Shown here: positions 1-13,380 of the stretch, in pieces
Numbering within the stretch: the stretch's first letter is position 1
Layout: every line of letters starts with the position of its first letter
Notes under the pieces: model-generated
Told to the model about the DNA's origin: nothing
The model's input: the letters and a program-made list of their open reading frames with translations, nothing else
Database searches by the model: none
Program-made: the position numbers and the translations under genes
Assembly (NCBI GenBank): GCA_009741485.1
Contig: CM019214.1
Span: 5,955,287 to 6,019,286 of the forward strand
DNA: 64,000 bases
Direction: 5' to 3'
Origin: Malurus cyaneus samueli
Taxonomy: Eukaryota > Chordata > Aves > Passeriformes > Maluridae

Positions 1-3000
1 CTCTTCAGACATAAATTTGTTAAACCTGCAGGATTTTATGCATTTTAAAATGCTGGGTTAGTATTTTGAATGTGCTGCTTTCATAATGAGTCTATTGTTT
101 GCCTTATATTTTATTATTCTTTGCACAGAATAATGGTAAATAGAATGTCTATGTGAGTATGTTCTGGAATTGAATTAAATTAATGACGAACAAAAGGAAT
201 GAACATCAGCTTTGATAATTATTAGGATCAGCTGAATCAAGGAGTTGCTGGGTGCATTCAATGTGGATCATCCCTGTCATTAACTTCAGAAACCAAGCAG
301 AGTCTGTGTTAAAGCTCTAAATGCTTGCAAAACAACCCTCTTTGTTCTTTAATACTTTCCTCACTTAGCACCTGCTAAAAATAAAGAGGTACATACTTAG
401 GACATCACCTTACTGAATTCTGAGATATTGAATGAGAAAGAACAGCACACCTAGAAAAAATTGAAGCCAACATTTGTGAGGAAAAAAAACAGTGAACATT
501 TTGTCTTATAGTTCGAATACAGTCCACTTAAAGCAGGTTGTCACCTTCAAATTATGCATGTTTGTGTGTCCCTTTCAGGTTTTTTTTGTCTGTTTGTGGG
601 TTTTTTTGTTGTTTTTATTTTTGTTTGTTTAGTTTTTGTTCACAATATATGATGGCCAGCCATACATAAAAGGTCCCAATGTCATGAGCTGTGAGGCTAG
701 GCATATAATTTAACCATAATTATTTCTTCATACTATTTATTTTTACAGTAATCTTTTCAGCTCTAAAAATACATAGATATGTGTAGTCATTCAAGATTTT
801 CCACTATGCTAATGAGGACTAAATCTGCCAGAAAGCAAAAGAGACAAAGTGTATTCAACATATCCCAAATGTTAAGCAGCGCTAAGAGTCAACTTCTGCA
901 TGACTGAGAGAGAAAAACTGCATTCCTATTGTTGCCTAAAAAATCTAAAGATGAAAAAGTTCATGGGTCAAAGATGGAAAAAAGTAAATTGTCAATTTCA
1001 AGATTATTGCAGAAATTTTTTAAAGCAAGTAGGCTGAATTTAAACCATAAACATAATTCTGTCAATATCCTATTCCTATAGCTTGACTGCAAACATGCTC
1101 AAATCTGTAAATCTAAAATTGTGCTCGTTCCTGCAGGAGTTGTTGACAAGGGAACTTCTAGGGGTCTAACTGTTGAATAAAGAAAACAAGGGATATCTCT
1201 GAGGAAAAGATTCAGTGATTAGCTCTGATTCCATCTGCAAAATATAAGGTCATACTTTTAACAGAATGGAAAAAAATATTTTAGCATTTCAAACTACAAC
1301 AGTCGTGGAGGAAGTGAATAAGTAATGTTCCAACTGCAAGGCTAATGGGGTCTGTTTGCTTTATGGTGGAGAACTACTTGTTATTGCAGTGGGGACACAA
1401 ATATTCTCTGTCAGACACAGGCTGGACTTCACTGGACCTGAAGGAAACCCTTCAAAAGTGGAAAGAGTTTTCAAATGCCTTGGTACCATAAGTTAAAAAT
1501 AAATTAAAAAAAATACTATTAACTAATATTAATTAAAAAAAAAAAAAAAAAAAAAACACTGAAGGAAATATTTTTGATCCATGCTGTGCACTATGACTAA
1601 ATTAACATTATACTTTTCTAATAGGATTCTTTCCCATTACTACACATACTGTTAATTAAGTCAGAGAGAGCAGATATGCCTCAATTAAAATTCCACACAT
1701 TAAAAAAACCTCCTCCTAATCTGAGTAGGTCTAGGATGGGCTTGTACATTGCAGGACTTTTTAGAATGTGTAACTGAATAACCACAAACCAAAAATCTTA
1801 CCAATTATTCATTTTATGTGGAAACTATCATTAGTTACAAGCTAGAATAATCAGTATATAGTTTTCATTTTGCAAAGCCAGTAATTCCTAAGTCAGATAT
1901 CAGAACAATAAGGAAATGGATCAAATTCACTTAGACAAGAACGTTTTCAGTGTGAGATAGAGATCTTCCAAAAAATTTAGAAGTTTCCAATAAAATTTAA
2001 GAAAAAAACCAACCAAACCCAAAGCAAAACAAAGAAAAAACAACAAAAAAAAGTGATAAGAACAAAAAATAACTGTTACTTTAAAGTGTATCTGAGGTGG
2101 CATTGAGTGCTTATAATTTAAGGAAGGGCATTTTTTTTTAAAAGTAAGGAAAATTATCTTTTTTCAGCTGCTATATTTAGATGAGATGGACACTGCCAAT
2201 AAATTGAGTTTGGTCTTTTCTAAAATTTGTGATTTCCCTTCTTATTTTTCAACTTTAATTATAAACCAGAGTATGAGCCATTCCATATTTCACTATGAGA
2301 CACACAGGTATTTGCACAGCTAAGGCACTGAATATACAACACCATCATTGAAAATAATGTGTGTATATAATTACATCCATAGTAAATAGACTGTAAGAGC
2401 AGCAGGTTTCTTTCCCTACAGGAGACAGCAATTCTGCCAAAGTGCATTGTGTGGAAAAAAAAGAAAGGAATCCTTAAGTGGATGAGAGTCCACAGTTACC
2501 CAGAAAGAAGCAGTGGTGAGGAGCAGGTGTGATGAAAATTAATAGCACTACGAGTAAATCTATCTGCTTGTTCTGCTTATTCACATTATAAAGAAAATAT
2601 GAAGAGCCACAGTGCTACCAAAGGAGTTTACTAATTTGGAGGCTGTCCTGAAATCTGCTGGGGTTTGCAGAGGTGGAAATTGAATGGTTCGCTCCCTGTG
2701 CACTCATTCATTTTTAGCACATCAAAATCAGCCAAGTCTCTTTCTGTCTCTGTCTAGTTAAACATTAAATACTGAACTCCTACCTACACTGGAAGTGATG
2801 AATTACGTTTTTTAAACTATTCCTACAAATAGTAGCATGTATCTTGTTCCAAAGCTTTTTTTTTTTTTCTTTCTCTTTTTTTGTCAGTCTGAGCCTGTTG
2901 AAAAACTGCTGTGCAGTGGAACACCAACCACAGGGACAGGAGGGATCACTTAAAGACACAGAGAATACGTGCTCTTTTAATCCAAGTATTAAATATTGCA

Positions 3001-4296
3001 CAAGATAATTGGCAATCTCCTTCTGGTATAAATAATATGCTGGAAAAATCCCTGCTTTCTTTTTATCAGAGTCAATCAAACAGAGTATATGGATGTTTAT
3101 TGTGAGGTTAATCACTCGACAGTAATTGCCCGTCTGTACTGACCAAATAAATCGATGCTGTACAACAACAAAGAGGTCCTGGTTATTGAGCTTAAATAAA
3201 TATGATTGATTACTCGAAATCTCCCCAAACAACATAAGCTATATGGTTTCCAGACTTCTCTAACAGGGGAAAATTGCATTCATTCCATAACAGACTATAA
3301 TTTCTGTTAATGTGGAGGGAAAATAGGATACATTGAAACAGAACATAAACTTTTCACCATTAAAGTCCTGCAATTCAACCTCATGCTTAACATAAATGTG
3401 TTACTAGTTGCTGGTGTCCCTCAGATTATACATAGATACAAAAAATATCAAGAAAAAAACACATCATTGTTCTTGAAGGTTTGTTTCTTCAGATTTTTTG
3501 TTTTCTTCTAGATTTTTTGAAGGTGCAAAAACTTAGACACAGAAGCCTCTTTGTCAACCCTATGGATCCAGTTCACCTCTAATTTGTCAGGAAAATCCTC
3601 ATTCTGCCTACTTTTATGAAATATGTCTTGAAACTACAGAAATCATGATGCACTCCTGACTTTCACTGTATTATTATAATTATAAAAGCATTTTCTGCCT
3701 TGTATAAGTTTATACATTTTACATAATTTTAAAATCTACATTAGAGTCTGGTGAAGAATTGAGAATTCAACGGACCATTCTTCATATTGTTCTGTTGCTG
3801 TGGCCATAGGTATTACAGTATATATTTTGTTTTCATCAAGAATGAATTTTAAATATTGATATGGTAGTTTTAAAGGCAGGTTTTATTAAATATATCTTAT
3901 GTAATTGCTGTTTGCTAAATTACAGAGTTTATTCATGTCACATAATTACTATGTGGAACTTGATGCTTCAAAATGTTTTCGAAGCCAAGACAAAATAGAT
4001 TTTAAAAAAAAAAAAAATCAGACTAATGTAAAACAGATTAATTGGTAACCACAGCACATGATCATTGAAATCAGGGAGTTCTTGAACTATAAACCAGAAA
4101 AGGTAGACAGAAAATAACAGGAAAAAGGCATCATGCACTGCTTAAGCACCTGTCCCACCCTTGCAGTGGTTCTTGTAAGAGAGAGATCTTGCTCTTGGGT
4201 TGTGGTTGCAGCTGTTTCTTTTTTTCCTGTTAGAGGTGATGTTTTCTGAATTTACCTGTTCCCTGACCATTTACCTGTTCCTTTTCGAGCTTTCCA

Positions 4297-4340
<44 letters not shown>

Positions 4341-4546
4341 GCCCACAAACTTTTGGGACAAAACAGAACAAAACTCAGACTTGTCCAAGTATAACAGATA
4401 CCACTGTGAAGTAGCCAGGACAGTTTTAATGCATAAAACATTCATATCTAGGCACACAGTTGTGTGCAAATGCTATAATGACTCCAAAACACACAACTTG
4501 AATCACAATGTTTTTTCTCAATATAAGAGATAGAGCCTATAATTAC
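1..4546 (-). other. IL1RAPL1: IL1RAPL1 intron downstream of the Ig2 exon (partial)
   Basis: Intronic sequence runs from the donor at 4546 to the left edge. It is AT-rich, with A runs at 1535-1556 and 4299-4337. I saw no exon-like match to the third Ig domain, no RNA gene and no recognisable transposon. The ORFs at 2780-3235 (minus) and 2911-3105 (plus) have no family resemblance and are taken as chance. Confidence 0.85.
4299..4337. repeat. A39 homopolymer
   Basis: An uninterrupted run of 39 adenines on the + strand. It lies about 210 bp past the donor of the Ig2 exon and reads as poly-U in the IL1RAPL1 pre-mRNA. It may be a retroposon tail, but no element body is recognisable beside it. Length in an assembly is unreliable at such runs. 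Confidence 0.95.
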
Positions 4547-4700
4547 CTGTAACTGTTAATTCCGTAGTTCTTCTGACAACAAAGAATCCATATTTTAGCT
4601 CACAAGTGTAATTCCCAATGTCATCCTCTCTAACTTCCCGAATGACAAGAGTGTCCCTTTTGAACACAATGCTTGATCTCCATGTCTTTGACTTGCATTC
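4547..4700 (-). CDS. IL1RAPL1: IL1RAPL1 coding exon: second Ig domain, C-terminal half (residues 184-235)
   Basis: This 154-nt exon translates on the minus strand as [50 protein letters not shown] and then the first base of a split codon. NYTC carries the N-glycosylation sequon at the N213 equivalent and the Ig2 core cysteine. The DDIGNYTC segment is the usual D-x-G-x-Y-x-C signature of an Ig fold. The acceptor is tttaaacag (exon starts at 4700) and the donor is CAG followed by gtaatt (exon ends at 4547). Incoming phase is 0 and outgoing phase is 1, matching Ala235 split after one base. The next exon (third Ig domain) lies beyond the left edge. It is too short for an ORF-length filter, but the protein match is unambiguous. 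Confidence 0.96.
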
Positions 4701-6037
<1,337 letters not shown>

Positions 6038-6688
6038 TTACTTTTTTTCTCATTTGAAACAAAATTCAGAAAATTAGACATTAGAGATTATATATTAGAC
6101 ATATGTTTTGTGTCTATTTTATAGCTGTCACCATAGTTTTAGTTCTCACCCATTACAGTATTTATAAGTCATTGGTTGGCCTTACTCTGTAACTAAGCGT
6201 TTATCATTAAAAAAATCATTAAAATCCTTCTAAGATTAGTGCCATTACTGTGTATTTGAGAACAATTTCCCCAAAAATCAGTAAACAAAAAAAGATCCAT
6301 GTATTTACCAGTGAAACCAGACAGGCAAGCTGCTCACAGCAACTCACCCAGAGCCACAAATTCATCAGCTCTGAGCAAGCCTGAAAGTGCAATTGGCAAC
6401 ATTTTGCAGCCTTTAATTGAAAAGAATCTTGTGATTAATTATAGAATGAAGGATGTTTCAATCTAAGGCGCTGCCCATTTGTTGACCTTGGCCTTCAACG
6501 CCCTTACTCCTCGGACAAAATATTCTGCATTACCTAGAGACTTCTTGAGCTTGTGTTCTCTCCTGAAACTTGTTACTATATCTGCTTCTGGGTGTTCATA
6601 AATGAGGCAGCCAGAGCCTGGGAAACTTTGTCAGCCTTCTCACATTTCACTATGGGATTCAATCAGGTTAAAAGACAAAATTGCTTGA

Positions 6689-6692
<4 letters not shown>

Positions 6693-6719
<27 letters not shown>
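6693..6719. repeat. T27 homopolymer
   Basis: An uninterrupted run of thymines about 720 bp upstream, in gene sense, of the exon at 5786-5972. No attached retroposon body is recognised. Confidence 0.93.
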
Positions 6720-8441
6720 CACTTTAGTTTCCAGGTGGGGAGCAAATGAGTGTATAAAGTTGAGTATTTCCCTGGAGCACACTGTGACAGTGTAAGATTT
6801 CTCTCCTACTGTTTTCTAAATGCATTTTACCCCTGACCTGCTGGCAGAGGATCCTGCAGAGAGCACTGAGGAAATTTCCTCTCCCTATCTGCATTCTCAT
6901 TCTTTACCAGTTGATTGCTTATTTCTGATGGACTTGTGTGTAGCTGACATGGCAGAATCTCAAAGATCAGTTTCTTAATATCTGTTTTCTTTTTAGGTTC
7001 AATAAGAGGGATAGAAATGCTTAAGGATAAAGAATTAGAAAACTTAATTCGAAGAATGCTAGAGTCCAATTTTCTACAGAAAACGTAACTCTGTAAGTAA
7101 CTAAAATTAGAGATTAGTCTTGGAAAAGTAAATTCTGAAACAGAATGACCCTTAGCTACCAATATAATTCATGGACTTGTAAGGAAAACAAACAGAGAAT
7201 TATTACCTTATAATGAAGCAGAAAGTACAATTTGTTATTGTGTTCAAGAATTGGGCCGTATAAAGCAAATAAAGTTATTTAAGCTTTATGCAAATCAAAG
7301 AATGGATCCACTGAATATGGATCACTCTTGCTGCTTTTAAGCTGATAAAGAGGCAATTCAGATTCTTGCATGCAATAGAAAATCACTCACTTTGTAAAGA
7401 ATACTTTTTCATTAGTGCACCTTATGTTATTTCTCATTAATGTGTTACTTGGAATATTTTATTTTGTTTGGTTTTTTACATGTGTCTTGAAAAATAAATA
7501 AAAAAAAAAAAAAAAAAAATCACTTAATTCAGTCTTTCCAAACCAGTAAAATGCTTTTTCTTTGTTCTTGGAAGACTTATCCCTTGGAAACAGGTTCTGA
7601 ACAAACCATCAAGCTCTGAGGTTCAAGAATAAACTGACTAGACGAGAGTATCCTGTTATTGGGTGACAGGGAGCTGTTTGGCTAAACATTTACATTTAAA
7701 ATATATTTAATTCCTTCTCTTCTTTTTTTTTTTTTTCACGTTTTTATCCTTATTTAAATATTTCTATAAGGACATGGCAGAGAGAAAAAAAAAAAAAAAA
7801 GGGAGAATATTTTACTGTTCTCCCATTCACTGAACAAGCAAGGTAAGTAAACTTTAGCATAGGCATCCTTCAGTATTCAGAGTGAATTATGCAAAAATTA
7901 TGATTTCATGTTTTGATGTACTAAAGAACTCTGTTCTGCAACAGTGACAGTGTCAATTGCCAGAGATAGAATCCCGTCTGAGGCACATCCAAGTTTCCAT
8001 CGCAACAGCAGATCCTTTAGCAGATGTAGTTAAGGTTTCCTGCTCCATAAAAGAAGCATTTTGGAACCATATCAGAATGTTTAAATTCATTGTTTGGAGT
8101 GGATCTTTCTAAACTGTCAGATAGAAGGCACTGAAAAATTTTGGGTGGATTTTTGTCAGCTGAGCTCCTTAACAAAATTTTCTTTCAAAAGCCCAAGGTA
8201 CCATCAAAAAACCCAACAGTTCCAGGTGCCCACTGGTGACACAGACTTTCTTATTTCAACTCTAAATACTAACTGCACTGTCAATCTGATTCATCCCATA
8301 CTCTGTGTCAGAAACCAAAGCTGTTAGGATGAAATAAACTCAAAAAGGCTGGAACAGAAAGCAGAGCAACACAAAGAGAATGAGGAAAAGAAACCAAGAT
8401 AATGGGCTCATAGTACAGAAAGAGGGAAAGAAAATTAAATA

Positions 8442-8476
8442 GGAGGAAGAAGAAGAAGAAGAAGAAGAAGAAGAAA
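8442..8476. repeat. (GAA)n microsatellite, first array
   Basis: A near-perfect trinucleotide array of about eleven GAA units on the + strand, followed by a degenerate purine-rich stretch that leads to a second GAA array at 8555-8590. Confidence 0.93.
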
Positions 8477-8554
8477 GCAGAAGAAAGAGGAGAAGTAAGT
8501 ACGCAGATACCAGAAAGAACCGAAGGAAGAACAGCATAGAAGACAGAGGAAGAG

Positions 8555-8590
8555 GGAAGAAGAAGAAGAAGAAGAAGAAGAAGAAGAAGA
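8555..8590. repeat. (GAA)n microsatellite, second array
   Basis: A second near-perfect GAA array of about eleven to twelve units, separated from the first by roughly 78 bp of purine-rich sequence. The two may be remnants of one longer purine tract. Confidence 0.93.
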
Positions 8591-10285
8591 GGGGGTGAGT
8601 TTGCTGATTGCAGCTGGAGCATGAAGGATCCAGTGGATGTCAAATCTCTCAGGTAGCAGAAAAAGCAGCAGGCTGCAGAGCCCTCTGGAGCATGCACATA
8701 GTACAGAGGGTAAAAAATGTTCGTGTGTTAGAAGAAAGAAATTTTTTTATATGTCTCTTACTAGACAAGAAACCAGATAAGAAACAAAACAAACAAAAAT
8801 CCCTATGACATGAGTTCAAGGAATTTTAATAACCAGTGTTAGCTAAACTAACTGTGTTTTAACTCACTTATCTCACTTTGGGGGATTTCTTTTGTTTGCT
8901 TGTTTGCCTTTGTTTTTTCCCAGACATGGTGATAAGAAGAAGTGACAAATTATTGAATGAAATCTTTCCTAATCTGACCAGCCACAAATGTTTGCACGTA
9001 TAAAATTATCTAGAACTTTTTGGACATATAGGTGAAGCTTTTAATTTTCTTCTTTTATTCGATAGATTTTCAAGTGCTAAAATAATGAGATCTAAAAGTA
9101 AAAAACACAAAAACAGGAAGCAGGAAGCTGTTTGGTGATTTTTATTTAAGACAAGAAATCCATTTAAATCAATTTTATCTTAAAACAAAGATAAATTAAC
9201 CATTTACTTGTTAGAGAGAAAAGTAGAAAGTAGGAGACACAAGAGGGAAAACAGCCAAGAGAACACACACAGACCAAGAGCAGCTTCTGTAAACTTTAGC
9301 TTTTGCAATATTCACATCTACATTTAGATGAATTGCTTCGAGAATTAAGCACTTAAAGCGTGGTTTCTTTATAAATACATCCTTAAAACGGGCCAGATGG
9401 GTTTACGCTTGCAAAACTGCTTTTTTTTCCTCAAAAAAAAACTCCTCTGATAGTTATCATTCTCCTCTTCAGCCTCACCAGAGAGACCTCATGGCAGATT
9501 TATACAGCTCAGTACTGTCCAGGCAGCATCCCTCATCATCCCTATTCATGACAGAAGGGAAAGTGGGACTCTTCCCATTCCTTGTTCACTCCAAGGCTTT
9601 GCCATTATACTGTTTACCAGGGTAAACAAACTGGAGAGCAAACAGGAAGCCAAAAAAATCTCTCTGATGTTACTCCTCATCACACAAACTGAGTTGGAAA
9701 AGTAACTTTATTTCCAGCTCCTTCTGAGCTGGTCATTTAAAAAAGAAAGTCTGAGAAAACTCTTTTTTCTACCCTTTTATTCAAATTTTAGTAAGCAAAT
9801 TTAGCCACTGATGTCCATATCCAATTTCTATAGATGGGCCACCACATTTCTGGGGGAAAACTTTTGTTGACTTCATTAATTAGTTTTTTCATATATTTTG
9901 CAGGCACAATTTTGTCCTTTTTCAGCCCAAGTAACTTCTGTTAGAGTTATTTGTATGCCTGAAAGCTGGAGAGAAAAGCATTCATTCAAGACAGAAACAA
10001 AACCACGTTATTGATAATCCACTCGTGCTCTTGGCCCATAGCTCCAAAGGCTCTTTGTGAGCTTTAAAACTTTAGCACACAAAATTTTTAAAGGCTCCAG
10101 AGCGCAGCAGGGTTGTTTGGGGATAGCCTGAGGCTCGTGGTGAGGAAGGAAGGGGGGGACACTGAGGACCCCTTGGTGTCACCACCTGATGTCCCCAGCA
10201 GTTTGTGGCTTCTGGGCCATTTGTTCAGGACAGCAGTTCACAAACTTTATACAAAGGATTCCCTTTTATTTGATTTGGTGCTGTC

Positions 10286-10353
10286 TGTTTTTGTTTTTTT
10301 GGTTTTTTTTTTCCCCTTTTGTTTTTTTTGGTTTTTTTTTTTTTTGTTTTTTT
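10286..10353. repeat. T-rich low-complexity tract
   Basis: Runs of T interrupted by G, GG and CCCC on the + strand. It reads as an A-rich tract in the gene sense and gives rise to spurious Phe-rich and Lys-rich reading frames. Confidence 0.9.
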
Positions 10354-12335
10354 CCAACTCTGGAATGGCTGACTCCCACACTCTCTGGCTCTGATCTCTG
10401 AAATCACAGATTGCCTTTTCCCAAAAACATCCCGAGCCAGCAGAGCTGCAAGTGCTGGGGCAGCGCTTCAGGCGTGGGGAAAAGAGAAGGAAAGTGGAGG
10501 GAGATGGACGGAATCTGGCTGGAATTTTCCTCTGTGCCTTAGAAATTATCTCCTGCTTCCATACCCTGGGGGGCCAACCCAGTTTGAAAACTGCTTTTGA
10601 CCTCAATTGAATTACATAAGCACTGATTTCTTCCCTCAAGGGTCACCTAATTATGTGCATGGTACTATGAAATAACCCACTGCACATGAGCCTCCAGGAC
10701 TATTTGAATATCAATACTCTGCAAGGTACGTGTTTTAATAGGTTTGAATTAGACACCCCAGAAAATATTGTTTAGTTTAATGCCTGCTTCCATCCTTTGG
10801 AAGCCAAACCTTCACATTTTATCTTTTTCTGACACAAGTGGTATGCTCTGCCATCCCAAGTTTCCCCTTCACTCCAAACCTGTCAAAAGAGAATGTCAAA
10901 ATGCAAAGTCTAACTATATTAGAATAATGCCTTGCTTGTGTTAGAGGGAGCTACTGACTGATGTGAAAGGCCTTTTATTGATGTTCGAACATTAAAAAAA
11001 TTAATAAAAATTTTAAAAGGGAATTTAATTTTCTCATCCTCATAGTACTCTAAAGCTGCTTTTTTAAGTAAACCAGGAAAAATATGTGTCAATTTCTATA
11101 TTACTGACTTTTCTGTATGATCTGCCTTTTTTAAAGTCAAAGTGAAACATTTCTGTATGAGCACCGGAACCAATCTGATACTGATTTTCACATTTTAATA
11201 AAACATGACTTTCTTAGTACAAAATACTTGAACAAAATTATGACAATAACCTTAATTATGAACTTGGACAAGCAATTACATGGGAAGCAAAATTACATAA
11301 AATTAACTAATTTCCCCATCAAACATTTTTCTTTAGTACTAAACCTTCCTTTCAGATAAATTAGAAAAAAAAAAAAAAAAAGTAATCTTACAGTACAGGA
11401 ATAGAAAAATATTCCTATAATGTCTGTACTCCTACAGTACATGACTATAAATCTAAAAACATTTTATTTGAAGTTAAAGCTTTCTTACAGGAAAAAATAT
11501 GTCTATGTTTCTAGACATACATGCCTATAAATCAGTCATATGTGTATATTAAGGATTCCAATAATTGTAAAATAATAGAGGTATGTGATTCAAGAAAGCT
11601 ACCATATAAAATTTTAAAAGAATATTAATACTATACCTATATGTTATTCAGTAGGAGAAAAGTTCAATTTTAGAAACAACTTTCTATTACAATATTTGGT
11701 ATCAGAATTTCAGAGAAGAGCACTTTAATATGGATTGCAGGTAAAAATGTTACAGGTAATTAAAAAGGATGGCAATAAATAAAAAAAAAAAAGCATTGTA
11801 CTGCACAGGGCATATAGGGTGAGTAAAATATGGATTGCCAGTAGTCTGAATTTAATAGTACATTTGATATTTTAGTGCTAGTTACAAATTTAGTGCTAAA
11901 TTAGCTTCTCATTTCAGCAAGGTTTCCCAGGATCGTTGGTGTGTAAATTTTGGGCCAGTGAGTCATAAAGGGCTGAAATGGAGACACACCAGAATGACAG
12001 TAAATGTTTTCACTGCAGCAGATCGATGTATATTCCCAGAGGAGACAGAAGTATGAAGAGCTGTGCAAAAGTGTACCCTTACAGATGAAAATCCCTTTAG
12101 CTCTCAACAAACTGCAGCAGGGAGATAATACCATAGCATGAAATGCCTCTAGGTACCCTATCTCCCCATAATTCAGGAGATGATGGCACTTGCTTTTTCT
12201 TGGGAACCAATGATCCTGAAGAAGAGTAATTTTCATACCCTTACTTAGCACCATATGCCAGAATAGCAGAAATGCTTCATTCTAAAATTATGGGTTAATA
12301 TAGTTTTATTTTTCCTCCAATTTCTTTCATTTATA

Positions 12336-13380
12336 GAATTGCAGGAAAACAAAATGTGTGAGATTGGATGGGAGCTCTGGATGTGATCTGGTCCAACCCC
12401 CCTGATCAAGCAGAGCCACTTGGAGCATGTTCAGACCGCCAAGGATGGAGATCCCACAGCATTCCTGGGCAACTTTTCACAGTGAAAAGTGTTTCCTGAT
12501 GTTCAAATGGAATATTCTGTGCTTCAGTTTGTGCCCATTTGTGGAAGGCTGGCTAGCTGAGAGGGGTCGTGTAGACGTGTTGCAGCCTGGTGAGATGGAG
12601 GGGTACAGGTATTGCACTCAGCTAGGATAATTGCTGAGATTGTGTGAACAAATCTTCTGAAGCAATAAGAAAGCAATGCAAGGACATCATGTTTTTAAGC
12701 TGCTGGAAACTCCCTACAAGATACTTGTGTTGGTTAGCCCTGGGAAAAAGTGGAAGTAGATAAGGGAAATTGGCAAGTGAATCGTTACAGGTGGAGTTGA
12801 TGTTTAGGATGTGAACCTATGAAATATACGTATTACAGAATATGTATGAGCTAATTATGTGTGCTATAAAACTTAGACATTGTTTGCAATAAATCGAAGT
12901 TCGCTTATAACTCATATTGAGTGATCCGAGTCTTCCCTTCTGCAACACCCATTTCCTCTGGTGCTGTCACCAGGGAACCCTGAACAGAGCCTGGCTCCTT
13001 CCTGTTGGGACCCTCCCTTCTGATGTGTCCATCCATCAGTGAGATGTTCCTGTGCCTTCTCCAGGCTGAAAGGTCCCAGCTCTCCCAGTCTGTGCTCATA
13101 GCAGAGATGCTCCAGTTCCTTTATCATCTTCACACTTCTTCACTGGACTCTTTCCATGTTCCTCTTGCACCAGCAAGTCCAGAACTGGACACTGTACCCC
13201 AGGTGTGGTCTCACCACTGTTGAGTAAAGAGAAAGGGCCACCTCCCTTGGTGTGCAGGCAATACTCTGTCTAAGGCAACACAGATCATCATTGGCCTTTT
13301 TTGTTGCAGGGGCACGTTGCTGGTTCATGTTCCACCTGGTTTTCACCAGAACCCCCAGGTTCTCTTCTGAAAGTTGCATA
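12336..13380 (-). mobile_element. CR1 LINE 3' fragment, split by an LTR insertion
   Basis: CR1 is the dominant LINE of birds. The minus strand carries the end of the reverse-transcriptase ORF. Its landmarks in order are LGVLVKTRWNMNQQ, ATKKANDDLCCLRQSI, REVALSLYSTVVRPHLGYSVQFW, then in a second frame KMIKELEHLCYEHRLGELGPFSLEKAQ. The 3' untranslated part continues at 12336-12533, ending in the typical rc wording near tctggtccaacccccc. The element is 5'-truncated and frameshifted, so it is dead. A solo LTR interrupts it at 12540-12947. The two CR1 halves are collinear across that gap. Confidence 0.93.
12534..12953 (+). mobile_element. Solo LTR, ERVK-like, with 6-bp target duplication
   Basis: The LTR occupies 12540-12947 (408 bp). 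It starts TGTGGAAGG and ends CTGCAACA, giving the retroviral TG...CA termini. It is flanked by a perfect direct repeat cccatt at 12534-12539 and 12948-12953. Inside are a TATA-like box at about 12865-12870 and a polyadenylation signal AATAAA at 12889-12894, placing promoter and signal in + orientation. The flanks are two collinear parts of one CR1, which fixes both boundaries. A 6-bp duplication is typical of class II (ERVK-like) elements. No internal retroviral genes remain, so this is a recombined solo LTR. Confidence 0.9.

Noticed and set aside
2780..3235. A 151-codon minus-strand ORF
   Set aside because: Unlike any family I know and low-complexity in part (a Lys/Glu run from a T-rich tract). 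A conserved non-coding element is possible but cannot be judged from one sequence.
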